Shown here one piece after another: positions 1-4,536 of a DNA stretch of 21,162 nucleotides; position 1 is the first letter of the stretch, and every line of letters begins with the position of its first letter. The notes beneath the pieces were generated by a model. It did no database searches. It saw only the letters and a list, made by a program, of their open reading frames with translations, and was not told where the DNA came from. Position numbers and translations under genes: made by a program. This DNA comes from a virus, in the IMG/VR virus record IMGVR_UViG_3300017605_001395, positions 1 through 21,162 of that record; one strand, 5' to 3'.

Positions 1-32
1 AGGCCATCGCGCAGGCGCTGGTGAAGCCATGA
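1..32 (+). CDS. 3' end of an upstream phage gene (partial)
   Basis: Only the last nine codons are in the window, read from base 3 as AIAQALVKP and closed by TGA at 30-32. The stop overlaps the ATG of the next gene (ATGA). The tail resembles the C-termini of two later genes (ending in LKGKP and TGGKP), so it probably belongs to the same class of small modular phage proteins. Nothing can be said of its function. Confidence 0.6.
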   Translation, partial: AIAQALVKP

Positions 33-508
33 TCGTGCGGGATGGTCACGAGAACGCGTGGGAAGACCTTGCGACAGTGCGCATCGCCGAACTCGAAGCC
101 CAATGCGCGGCGCTGCGAGAGGCGTTGCAGCAGTTGTGGCGCGAGGGCAAACGACACAGCCCGGAAGGGATCCTGAAGGCATCGGCCGCCCTCGCCCCGG
201 ACGCTGGCGAGGCGTTGTTGGAGCGCTTGGAGCGGGCGGAGTTTCAAGTCTTTTCGTACGTCCATACGGATAAGGCGCGGTACCCCGAGCAGTCTCCGGG
301 GTTCATGACCAGCGAGCATGCGCTTCAGATTGGCAAAGAGCGCGCTTTTCAAATCCGCAACACCGCCCTCGAGGACGCGGCGCAGGTGGCGGACCAAGAC
401 GCCGAGTTTTTGTGCGGCGGTACTTTCCTGTGTCCACCTAACGATGTCGCCATAGGGACTGCCCGAAGAATCGCCGCCGAGATCCGCGCGCTGAAAGGGA
501 AGCCATGA
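29..508 (+). CDS. Modular phage accessory protein, function unknown
   Basis: 159 residues. Residues about 14-40 form a charged heptad-like helix (IAELEAQCAALREALQQL), a coiled-coil module common at the front of small phage proteins. The C-terminal third (ALEDAAQVADQDAE ... ARRIAAEIRALKGK) matches the pattern ALExAAxxA...GxxxAAxIRALK, which I recognise from many unnamed phage early or accessory proteins. The middle contains no catalytic motif that I can name. The start is fixed by an ATGA overlap with the previous gene, and its own stop overlaps the next start in the same way. This is a mix-and-match protein whose ends recur in different phages. A role in DNA metabolism or host takeover would be pure guesswork. 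Confidence 0.8.
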   Translation: MIVRDGHENAWEDLATVRIAELEAQCAALREALQQLWREGKRHSPEGILKASAALAPDAGEALLERLERAEFQVFSYVHTDKARYPEQSPGFMTSEHALQIGKERAFQIRNTALEDAAQVADQDAEFLCGGTFLCPPNDVAIGTARRIAAEIRALKGKP

Positions 509-903
509 TGCATTCCCCGCTCAGCCACTTCCCCGGGGAGCATTGCGACAATTGCGACTGGGAAGGTAGGTCCTCGCTGATGGTCTTCGCCATCCCCGTC
601 AAGGCCGTCAGCACGGCGAATCTCCGGGAACACTGGGCGAAGAAATCCAAGCGCACGGCGAGCCAACGCAGCTCGGCCCGGTTGTGCTGCCCACGGTGGG
701 GCGCCGGGCCCATCCTGGTGGTTCGCCTCACACGGGTGTCGCCGAGGCAGCTGGACTCAGACAACCTCGCTTCAGCCCTCAAGGCGGTCCGGGATGGGGT
801 GGCCGACTGGCTGCGCATCGATGACGGCTCGCCCCTGGTTCGCTGGGAATACGGCCAGGAGCAAGGTGCCGACACTGTAAGAGTCGAGGTGGTGCCCGCG
901 TAA
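505..903 (+). CDS. RusA-like Holliday junction resolvase family protein
   Basis: 132 residues. The C-terminal half has the RusA-type arrangement: a beta strand (ILVVRLTRV), then the acidic motif LDSDNLASALKAVRDGVADWL, then IDDGSPLVRWEY. In RusA enzymes the Asp residues of the D-x-D-N motif and a later Asp bind the metal that cuts four-way DNA junctions; equivalents (LDSDN, IDDG) are present. Phages use such enzymes to resolve recombination or replication intermediates before packaging. The N-terminus is uncertain. The ATG pair at 505/508 overlaps the upstream stop and adds about 25 residues including a CDNC motif. An in-frame ATG at 580 with GGTAGG upstream would begin directly at the RusA-like fold (MVFAIPVKA). 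The family call rests on motif order, not on an alignment. Confidence 0.7.
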   Translation: MMHSPLSHFPGEHCDNCDWEGRSSLMVFAIPVKAVSTANLREHWAKKSKRTASQRSSARLCCPRWGAGPILVVRLTRVSPRQLDSDNLASALKAVRDGVADWLRIDDGSPLVRWEYGQEQGADTVRVEVVPA

Positions 904-904
904 C

Positions 905-924
905 ATAGCTATATAGCTATTCTT
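905..924 (+). promoter_or_regulatory. Putative operator copy 1 (perfect 16-bp palindrome)
   Basis: ATAGCTATATAGCTAT at 905-920 equals its own reverse complement and continues as TCTT. It lies directly behind the RusA-like stop and just upstream of a -35 box. Copy 2, 28 bp downstream, matches it at 18 of 20 positions. The AT-rich dyad in GC-rich DNA, doubled around a promoter, fits a repressor or activator site. The binding protein is not known. Confidence 0.65.
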
Positions 925-951
925 GACACGGAATAGCGATATAGGTATTCT
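923..951 (+). promoter_or_regulatory. Sigma70-type promoter for the small-gene operon
   Basis: A perfect -35 box TTGACA (923-928) is separated by 17 bp from TATTCT (946-951), which matches the -10 consensus at four of six positions. Transcription would start near 958, leaving a leader of roughly 45 nt before the GGAGAG Shine-Dalgarno and ATG at 1003. The spacer and -10 box are covered by the second dyad, so a bound regulator should exclude RNA polymerase. It is the best promoter seen in the window. Confidence 0.7.
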
Positions 952-952
952 T
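933..952 (+). promoter_or_regulatory. Putative operator copy 2, overlapping the -10 box
   Basis: ATAGCGATATAGGTAT (933-948) plus TCTT repeats copy 1 with two substitutions. With its flanks it forms an imperfect dyad bounded by GAATA (931-935) and TATTC (946-950). The centres of the two copies are 28 bp apart, a bit under three helical turns. It covers the -10 box, a classic repression geometry. Confidence 0.6.
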
Positions 953-1002
953 CTGTTCATGGGGCGAGGCAATCAAGCCGGCCCGAAACTGGAGAGAAGA
1001 CG

Positions 1003-1092
1003 ATGGTGGCCTTATTCTCGGTGGTGCTGGTGGCGACAACCTGGTTCCCCGCAACGTACGTAGCCCGGACCCTCCTTGAGGCGGTGCGCTAA
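1003..1092 (+). CDS. 29-aa putative membrane peptide
   Basis: The peptide begins MVALFSVVLVATTWF and has a single hydrophobic stretch over residues 2-19, followed by a short amphipathic tail ending in EAVR. GGAGAG sits six bases before the ATG, and it is the first ORF after the promoter. Its TAA overlaps the ATG of the next ORF (TAATG), suggesting translational coupling. It could be an inner-membrane micro-protein or simply a leader peptide that opens the operon. No family is recognised. The good ribosome site, promoter proximity and coupling are the reasons for calling so short a gene. Confidence 0.5.
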   Translation: MVALFSVVLVATTWFPATYVARTLLEAVR

Positions 1093-1226
1093 TGATGCCC
1101 ATCTCTGTCCTGACGACGCCGCAACTCATTCCCAGCTGGGGCCAAGCACAGACGCCGCTGGCCGACGCCGTGGTGCTGTACGTCGCGAAGGTGGCCTACG
1201 TGAAGGCGAATGCGAGGAAGGTATGA
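1092..1226 (+). CDS. 44-aa hypothetical protein
   Basis: The protein starts MMPISVLTTPQLIPSW and ends in a helix-prone, basic segment (ADAVVLYVAKVAYVKANARKV). Two ATG codons are adjacent at 1092 and 1095; the first overlaps the preceding stop. Its own TGA overlaps the ATG of the HTPGPW gene (ATGA at 1223-1226), so it sits in a tightly coupled series. No motif or family is recognised. Alternative frames here are less convincing because they break the overlap pattern. Confidence 0.5.
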   Translation: MMPISVLTTPQLIPSWGQAQTPLADAVVLYVAKVAYVKANARKV

Positions 1227-1498
1227 GCAAGCACACTCCGGGACCTTGGGAAGTGAAATCGCCAGCGAACGATTCACGTGCATTCGATGTCTATGCGCAG
1301 GGCGGGCATCTCAAGATGCACCACGGGCATTGGGGTGGCGAGGCGGACGCTCGGCTCATCGCCGCTGCGCCGGAGTTGTTCCAGGCGCTCCAGGTATTGC
1401 TCGAAATGCCCGCGCTGAAAAACATCCCCGTGCTCGGGACTGGACCGGTAGACGCCGCTCGCGCAGCCATCGCGAAGGTTACTGGAGGCAAGCCATGA
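1223..1498 (+). CDS. HTPGPW-type small phage protein
   Basis: 91 residues beginning MSKHTPGPWEV, with ADARLIAAAPELFQALQ in the middle and ARAAIAKVTG at the end. This combination (HTPGPW near the start, ARLIAAAPELLEAL-like helix, ARAAIAKA-like tail) is a hallmark of a very widespread but uncharacterised family of tailed-phage and prophage proteins. A longer frame exists upstream, but the ATG at 1223 is preceded by GAGGAAGG and overlaps the upstream stop, and it places HTPGPW at the N-terminus as in relatives. Function unknown. The abundance of the family in early or accessory operons suggests a small role in host interaction, which is inference. Confidence 0.85.
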   Translation: MSKHTPGPWEVKSPANDSRAFDVYAQGGHLKMHHGHWGGEADARLIAAAPELFQALQVLLEMPALKNIPVLGTGPVDAARAAIAKVTGGKP

Positions 1499-1662
1499 CT
1501 TCCACCGTCGGCTGGTGGTGGAGCAGAACGGGAGACGAAGCGATGAGCGAGATCTTTATCTGCCCGAAGTGCAAGCGCAGTTACGTCACGTACACATGCC
1601 CGCCGATGCCTGAGTGTCCCATCAAGGTTCGAAACGGCTGGCCCAAGGAGCCGAAGCGATGA
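1495..1662 (+). CDS. Cys-rich mini-protein, possible zinc ribbon
   Basis: The core reads EIFICPKCKRSYVTYTC followed by PPMPECPIKVRNGW. It has a CPKC knuckle and two further Cys (TCPP and PEC), which could chelate one zinc ion. Two starts compete. ATG 1495 has GGAGG six bases upstream and overlaps the previous stop, giving 55 residues with an odd N-terminus (MTSTVGWWWSRTGDEA). ATG 1543 has GGAGA upstream and gives a compact 39-residue protein starting MSEIFICPKC. The stop overlaps the RHH gene start. It could be a small nucleic-acid or protein-binding zinc protein; no family is recognised. Confidence 0.6.
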   Translation: MTSTVGWWWSRTGDEAMSEIFICPKCKRSYVTYTCPPMPECPIKVRNGWPKEPKR

Positions 1663-1829
1663 GACGCACTCCCCCCAAGCGCGCCTCCAAGGGCAGCATT
1701 TCCGGCTACATTCTCATCGGCTTCCCGGCGGACCTCCGCAAACGGCTCGACGCAGCGGCCAAGAAGGAAGGCCTGTCCATGGCTGAATGGGTGCGGCAGG
1801 CGATTGCCGCGCTGTTGCCGCCTGGGTAG
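1659..1829 (+). CDS. Ribbon-helix-helix (RHH) DNA-binding protein
   Basis: 56 residues. A basic tail (RRTPPKRASKG) is followed by a strand (ISGYILIGFP) and two helices (ADLRKRLDAAAKKEG, then LSMAEWVRQAIAALL). This is the layout of RHH proteins of the Arc/CopG class, which dimerise and insert a two-stranded sheet in the DNA major groove, usually at short inverted or tandem half-sites. ATGA overlap with the previous gene fixes the start. It is the only obvious transcription-factor-like protein in the window and lies in the operon driven by the promoter with two dyads at 905-952, making it a candidate autoregulator. That link is inference. Confidence 0.7.
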   Translation: MRRTPPKRASKGSISGYILIGFPADLRKRLDAAAKKEGLSMAEWVRQAIAALLPPG

Positions 1830-1837
1830 GGTGGACC

Positions 1838-1914
1838 AGCGGGAAGCGCGGGATGGGCTTCGAGTCCGAACGTGTCGGAGGGCATTACCCTTGAACGGCC
1901 CGCGTTCTCCCGCT
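1838..1914 (+). other. Structured intergenic element (15-bp stem, branched loop)
   Basis: Bases 1838-1852 pair with 1899-1914 over 15 base pairs with one bulge (C1907) and one G-U pair (G1846-T1905). The 46-nt interior can form two more hairpins: TTCG/CGAA at 1859-1862/1867-1870 and AGGG/CCCT at 1879-1882/1888-1891. The whole fills most of the gap between the RHH gene and the next gene. The Shine-Dalgarno GGAGGG (1918-1923) follows four bases after the stem. It has no T-tract, so it is not a simple terminator. It may be a cis-acting RNA, a processing site or a small RNA. Confidence 0.45.
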
Positions 1915-1928
1915 CACGGAGGGTGCCC

Positions 1929-2087
1929 ATGGACGTACTCCTGGTTGTGCTGCTGCTGTGTCTCTTCTTCGGCTTTGGCACCGGGCCATGGTGGGGTTAC
2001 CACCACTACGGTTATGGGCCCTCGGGCCTTCTGTGGACGGTGGCACTCATCTGCCTCGTGGTGTGGGTGGTGCGGAGGGTGAGGTAG
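1929..2087 (+). CDS. 53-aa putative membrane protein
   Basis: There are two hydrophobic segments, residues about 2-17 (DVLLVVLLLCLFFGFG) and 32-49 (GLLWTVALICLVVWVV), separated by an aromatic Gly/His/Tyr linker (GPWWGYHHYGYGPSG), with a basic C-terminus (RRVR). The plan recalls small DUF3309-like membrane proteins, whose linker also has Trp/Tyr/Gly before a GPSGG-type turn; the resemblance is by eye. The ATG at 1929 is preceded by GGAGGG with five bases spacing. A longer frame from a GTG at 1872 lacks a ribosome site and would enter the stem-loop. A holin-like or moron role is possible, but no lysis partner is adjacent. Confidence 0.6.
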   Translation: MDVLLVVLLLCLFFGFGTGPWWGYHHYGYGPSGLLWTVALICLVVWVVRRVR

Positions 2088-2093
2088 AACCGC

Positions 2094-2164
2094 GCGGCCG
2101 TAGCTCAAAGGCAGAGTGCCAGCGTGCCAAGCTGGCGATCCGGGTTCGATTCCCGGTGGCCGCT
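2094..2164 (+). tRNA. tRNA-Gly (anticodon GCC)
   Basis: A full cloverleaf can be drawn. The acceptor GCGGCCG (2094-2100) pairs with TGGCCGC (2157-2163), closed by one G-U. The D arm is GCTC/GAGT and the anticodon stem CCAGC/GCTGG with loop GTGCCAA, putting GCC at 2126-2128. The T arm is CCGGG/CCCGG with loop TTCGATT, and the discriminator is T2164. CCA is not encoded. The D loop is short (seven bases) and position 32 is G rather than a pyrimidine, both slightly unusual. It would decode GGC and GGT, and GGC is common in these genes. It lies between phage genes in the same orientation. Confidence 0.85.
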
Positions 2165-2172
2165 CTGGCGAT

Positions 2173-2201
2173 ACGGGGCATTTGACTTACATGCGCCCCG
2201 T
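2173..2201 (+). terminator. Hairpin after the tRNA, possible terminator
   Basis: ACGGGGC (2173-2179) pairs perfectly with GCCCCGT (2195-2201) around a 15-nt loop. The hairpin begins nine bases after the tRNA and is followed by TGGTTTGGTTG, which is T-rich but interrupted. It could end the upstream transcript or set the tRNA 3' end. The loop carries the TTGACTTACA repeat. Confidence 0.4.
2182..2191 (+). repeat. Left copy of 10-bp direct repeat TTGACTTACA
   Basis: An exact copy recurs at 3716-3725. The two copies bracket the 81-aa gene and the tailspike candidate, so they may mark the edges of an inserted cassette. A 10-bp match alone can occur by chance in 21 kb; the placement is what makes it notable. 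Confidence 0.4.
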
Positions 2202-2216
2202 TGGTTTGGTTGCCCA

Positions 2217-2462
2217 ATGGCAAAGGGCGACTACCCGGAGGCGCTGTCTGATGCCATGGCCTTGGGCGAGGTCTATCGAAAGCGCATAAGGGGTGAATGG
2301 GTATGCCTTCGCGTGCACCCCGTCATCTGCGCGGATATTCTGAAGGCGTGGGGTTCGGTTCGGGTCCCTAGGGGCCCGCACGACATGGAGCGGTCCGAAG
2401 ACGGTTGGATGCTCAGGCCCGAGCGGCTTTTCCTGATGATCCAAAAGCGGATCGCGGCATGA
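2217..2462 (+). CDS. 81-aa hypothetical protein before the tailspike
   Basis: Begins MAKGDYPEALSDAMALGEVY and ends LFLMIQKRIAA. It is a mixed helix/strand sequence with two Cys (WVCLRVHPVICAD). The ATG at 2217 was preferred because upstream codons in this frame run back into the tRNA. Its TGA overlaps the tailspike ATG (ATGA), so the two are probably translated together. No family is recognised. Position suggests a partner, assembly factor or simply a passenger of the tailspike cassette; the sequence itself shows no function. Confidence 0.65.
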   Translation: MAKGDYPEALSDAMALGEVYRKRIRGEWVCLRVHPVICADILKAWGSVRVPRGPHDMERSEDGWMLRPERLFLMIQKRIAA

Positions 2463-3715
2463 CAGACACCGTTGCGGAACGCGACTGGACCTATTTCGGC
2501 ATCAAGACAGACGGCACGGACACCACCGCCCAGCTCCAGGACGCACTGGACTACTTCGGCTGCCGCGCGGGGTATGGCATCGGCTCCAAGACAGGCCACC
2601 TCACGCTTCCGCCCGTGGGCGTCTGTGGCTTCTCGAGCGAGCTCACCTACTTCGGGGACGTCAGCCACTCGCTGGTGATCGACTGCGGCACCGCGGGCCG
2701 CGTGGATGGGCAAACGGGTTGTCTCCTGAAGTGGCTGGGAGGCCCGGGGGCCGTCGGGGTACGGATGGTGGGCGCCAACGGGTGCATCGTCCGCAACATC
2801 GGGCTTGACGGAGCCAACGCCCTGGACTTCCCCGTGGCCATCGACAACGCGCGGGAGAATGGCGGCACCTTCGTCTGGGGGCCCTCGGCGAACAACCTGC
2901 TTGAAAACATCAGCGTCTTCCGACACGCCGGCGTGGGCTGCGCCTGCATTCGCATCGGCGGCGTGGGTGGGACGCAGGTGTCTGAGGTGCACGTGGATCT
3001 CTGCTGCCTCAAGGGCCGGACTGGCACCACCATCGCAGGCGCGGGCGTGAAGGTGACGCAGGCGGGCAACTGCAAAAACATCCGCGTCACGCGCACCGAG
3101 TTCGGCAACCACACCGAGCATGTGGCCTTCGGGGGCTCGGGGAGCGGCGTGGTGCGTGACTGCGGCTTTGGCTGGACGAACGGCGCCTGTGTCACGGGTG
3201 GCGGCCAGGTGACCATCCAGGACTGCCAATACGAGGGCGACACCGGGGACAGCGTGCGCGGCCTCCTGTACGACGGTGGCCCGCCTTCCGATGGCGCCTG
3301 TGGCAACTCGCTCGTCTGCATCCACGTGAAGGCCACCGCGCCCTTCCCAGGCATGGGCACGCCCTACCCGTACGCGGGAGGCGTCACGGCCAACAGCGAC
3401 ATCGTCATCCGTTCCCCAGGCCGGACGGTGCTGGAGTGCTGTGAGTTCGCCAGCCTGAGCGCCGCAAGCACCTTCCCCAAGGTGTGTGTAGGCGCCACCC
3501 ACGCGGCGGGGAACGGGGGCAGCCTCGTTTCGCTGGGCAACCGGTACGTCAATGCACCCGGTCCCTGCCCCATCTACGACAGCTCGGGCAACTGCCTCAC
3601 TTCGGGTTGGTACGCCGCCACCATCCAGGCCAGCATCGCGTCTCTGGGCGACATGGGGAGCGCGGGGGCCAACCCCCTTCCCATGGTGCCGATGATCGCC
3701 TCGCCGACGTCCTAA
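2459..3715 (+). CDS. Right-handed beta-helix tailspike candidate (pectate-lyase-like fold)
   Basis: 418 residues. The opening (DWTYFGIKTDGTDTTAQLQDALDYFG) is the classic start of phage beta-helix proteins, with an FGIKxDGxxDxTxxLQxAL pattern where the first strands and cap helix of pectate-lyase-like folds begin. The body shows repeated short strands and turns (CIVRNIGLDG, NNLLENISVFRHAG, CKNIRVTRTEFGN, VRDCGFGW, VTIQDCQYEG), typical of stacked coils. Such proteins form trimeric spikes that bind and often cut surface polysaccharide. No active-site residues can be assigned by eye. It has 20 Cys, many in coil-like positions and two as CC pairs, which is unusual for a cytoplasmically assembled spike. 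There is no obvious virion-binding head domain, so it may attach through another protein or be a free enzyme. The start overlaps the previous stop. Confidence 0.75.
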   Translation: MTDTVAERDWTYFGIKTDGTDTTAQLQDALDYFGCRAGYGIGSKTGHLTLPPVGVCGFSSELTYFGDVSHSLVIDCGTAGRVDGQTGCLLKWLGGPGAVGVRMVGANGCIVRNIGLDGANALDFPVAIDNARENGGTFVWGPSANNLLENISVFRHAGVGCACIRIGGVGGTQVSEVHVDLCCLKGRTGTTIAGAGVKVTQAGNCKNIRVTRTEFGNHTEHVAFGGSGSGVVRDCGFGWTNGACVTGGGQVTIQDCQYEGDTGDSVRGLLYDGGPPSDGACGNSLVCIHVKATAPFPGMGTPYPYAGGVTANSDIVIRSPGRTVLECCEFASLSAASTFPKVCVGATHAAGNGGSLVSLGNRYVNAPGPCPIYDSSGNCLTSGWYAATIQASIASLGDMGSAGANPLPMVPMIASPTS

Positions 3716-4200
3716 TTGACTTACAGACCAAGGCTTGTCTTGAATGCCGCATTCTCGCTCAAACGCAAACTTCCGCGCGTTTCGTCGTACGCCCAGGGCA
3801 AAGGACAGACGAGGGCTATGTTGCGGATGCCTGGCTGAAGTGCCTGCACGACACGGGGGGCAACTGCCGGGTCAGCTACTCACTCTGGTCCAAGTCGCTG
3901 TTGCCCAAGGTGCAGAAGGTGCTGGCCCGGGCCGAGTTGCGCGTTGCCGGGCCGCCCGAAGACGAAACCGTGCTGTATGGCTTCGCCGTCCTGGAGCCAG
4001 CCCTGGTGCACATGGTGTATGTGCGGCAGTCCTGGAGGCGCATGGGCATCGCCAAGCGACTCCTGGAGGGCGTCCAGCTTGAGGCTTGCGCCTATTCCAC
4101 ACACACCACCGACATGGGCCAGTGGATAAGGCACAAGCACCCCATGACGGAGTACCAACCCTTTTGGTTGACCGAGGCAGGGAATGGGAAAGCCAGCTGA
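3715..4200 (+). CDS. GNAT-like phage protein without a canonical start codon
   Basis: The frame is open from upstream through the tailspike end to TGA 4198-4200. The conserved part runs from RFVVRPGQRTDEGYVADAWLKC (about 3778) through SLLPKVQKVLARAELRVA, then LYGFAVLEPALVHMVYVRQ and the acetyl-CoA-loop-like RRMGIAKRLLEG, as in GNAT-fold phage proteins found near terminases. No ATG, GTG or TTG lies in frame between the tailspike stop and this core. The nearest upstream candidate is TTG 3607, deep inside the tailspike gene. The listed start is the ATT that shares a base with the tailspike TAA and is a placeholder. An ATG at 3744 lies in the other frame and would need a one-base shift. The gene may be frameshifted, 5'-truncated, or use an ATT start. 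The stop overlaps the next gene. Confidence 0.6.
   Translation: MDLQTKACLECRILAQTQTSARFVVRPGQRTDEGYVADAWLKCLHDTGGNCRVSYSLWSKSLLPKVQKVLARAELRVAGPPEDETVLYGFAVLEPALVHMVYVRQSWRRMGIAKRLLEGVQLEACAYSTHTTDMGQWIRHKHPMTEYQPFWLTEAGNGKAS
3716..3725 (+). repeat. Right copy of 10-bp direct repeat TTGACTTACA
   Basis: This is an exact copy of 2182-2191 and begins one base after the tailspike stop codon. The first six bases, TTGACT, also resemble a -35 box. TTGAAT (3740-3745) follows after 18 bp, so this could instead be a weak promoter for the packaging genes. Confidence 0.4.
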
Positions 4201-4513
4201 AGCACAACAACAGGCGCAAATGGCCAACATGCAAGCCAACCTCCAGGGCTATGCGTCATTGCCTGCGCCGATGATCCTCTCCGTGTGGCTCAGAGACGCC
4301 CAGGACTTCCACCCCTATGGCACCCTGAATCGGCTGACGGTGGCGGACGCGGAGAAGGCACCCAACTACGCGGGCATCCGGCCCACGCTGAAGGGGCTGG
4401 CGCTGACCTTTGACAAGTGGGGCATCATCGCGCGCTATTCGGACAAGACGGGAGAGGCGCGGACCTTCCTCATCCCGATGGCCCAGGTGCTCAAGGTGGA
4501 GCTCGCGGAGTAG
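4184..4513 (+). CDS. 109-aa conserved-looking phage protein, unknown
   Basis: Residues 1-22 form a polar Gln-rich helix (AEAQQQAQMANMQANLQG). The rest looks like a compact beta fold (PMILSVWLRDAQDFHPYGTLNRLTV, LKGLALTFDKWGIIARYSDKTGEARTFLIPMAQVLKVEL). AGGGA precedes the ATG, which lies inside the end of the GNAT-like gene (17-base overlap). It is the first of four small genes leading to the large terminase, so a packaging or head-related function is plausible by position only. Confidence 0.7.
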   Translation: MGKPAEAQQQAQMANMQANLQGYASLPAPMILSVWLRDAQDFHPYGTLNRLTVADAEKAPNYAGIRPTLKGLALTFDKWGIIARYSDKTGEARTFLIPMAQVLKVELAE

Positions 4514-4536
4514 GCGAAAAGACCGGGGAAACGTGA

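Noticed and set aside
1855-1872. T-loop-like string CTTCGAGTCCGAA suggesting a second tRNA
   Set aside because: No acceptor, D arm or anticodon arm could be paired around it; the bases fit the branched stem-loop better.
1804-2082. Overlapping plus-strand frame across the RHH end and membrane gene
   Set aside because: It reads the membrane gene out of frame as Trp/Cys/Ser-rich sequence and crosses the long stem; no ribosome site.
2273-3502. 409-codon minus-strand frame opposite the tailspike
   Set aside because: Composition (Ala, Val, His, Asp, Arg) is that of an antisense shadow and the sense beta-helix pattern is strong.
3744-4082. ATG-initiated plus-strand frame MPHSRSNANF...
   Set aside because: Beyond the first dozen codons it is an Arg/Pro/Ala-rich out-of-frame reading of the GNAT-like gene. 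Only its ATG is of interest, as a possible original start before a frameshift.
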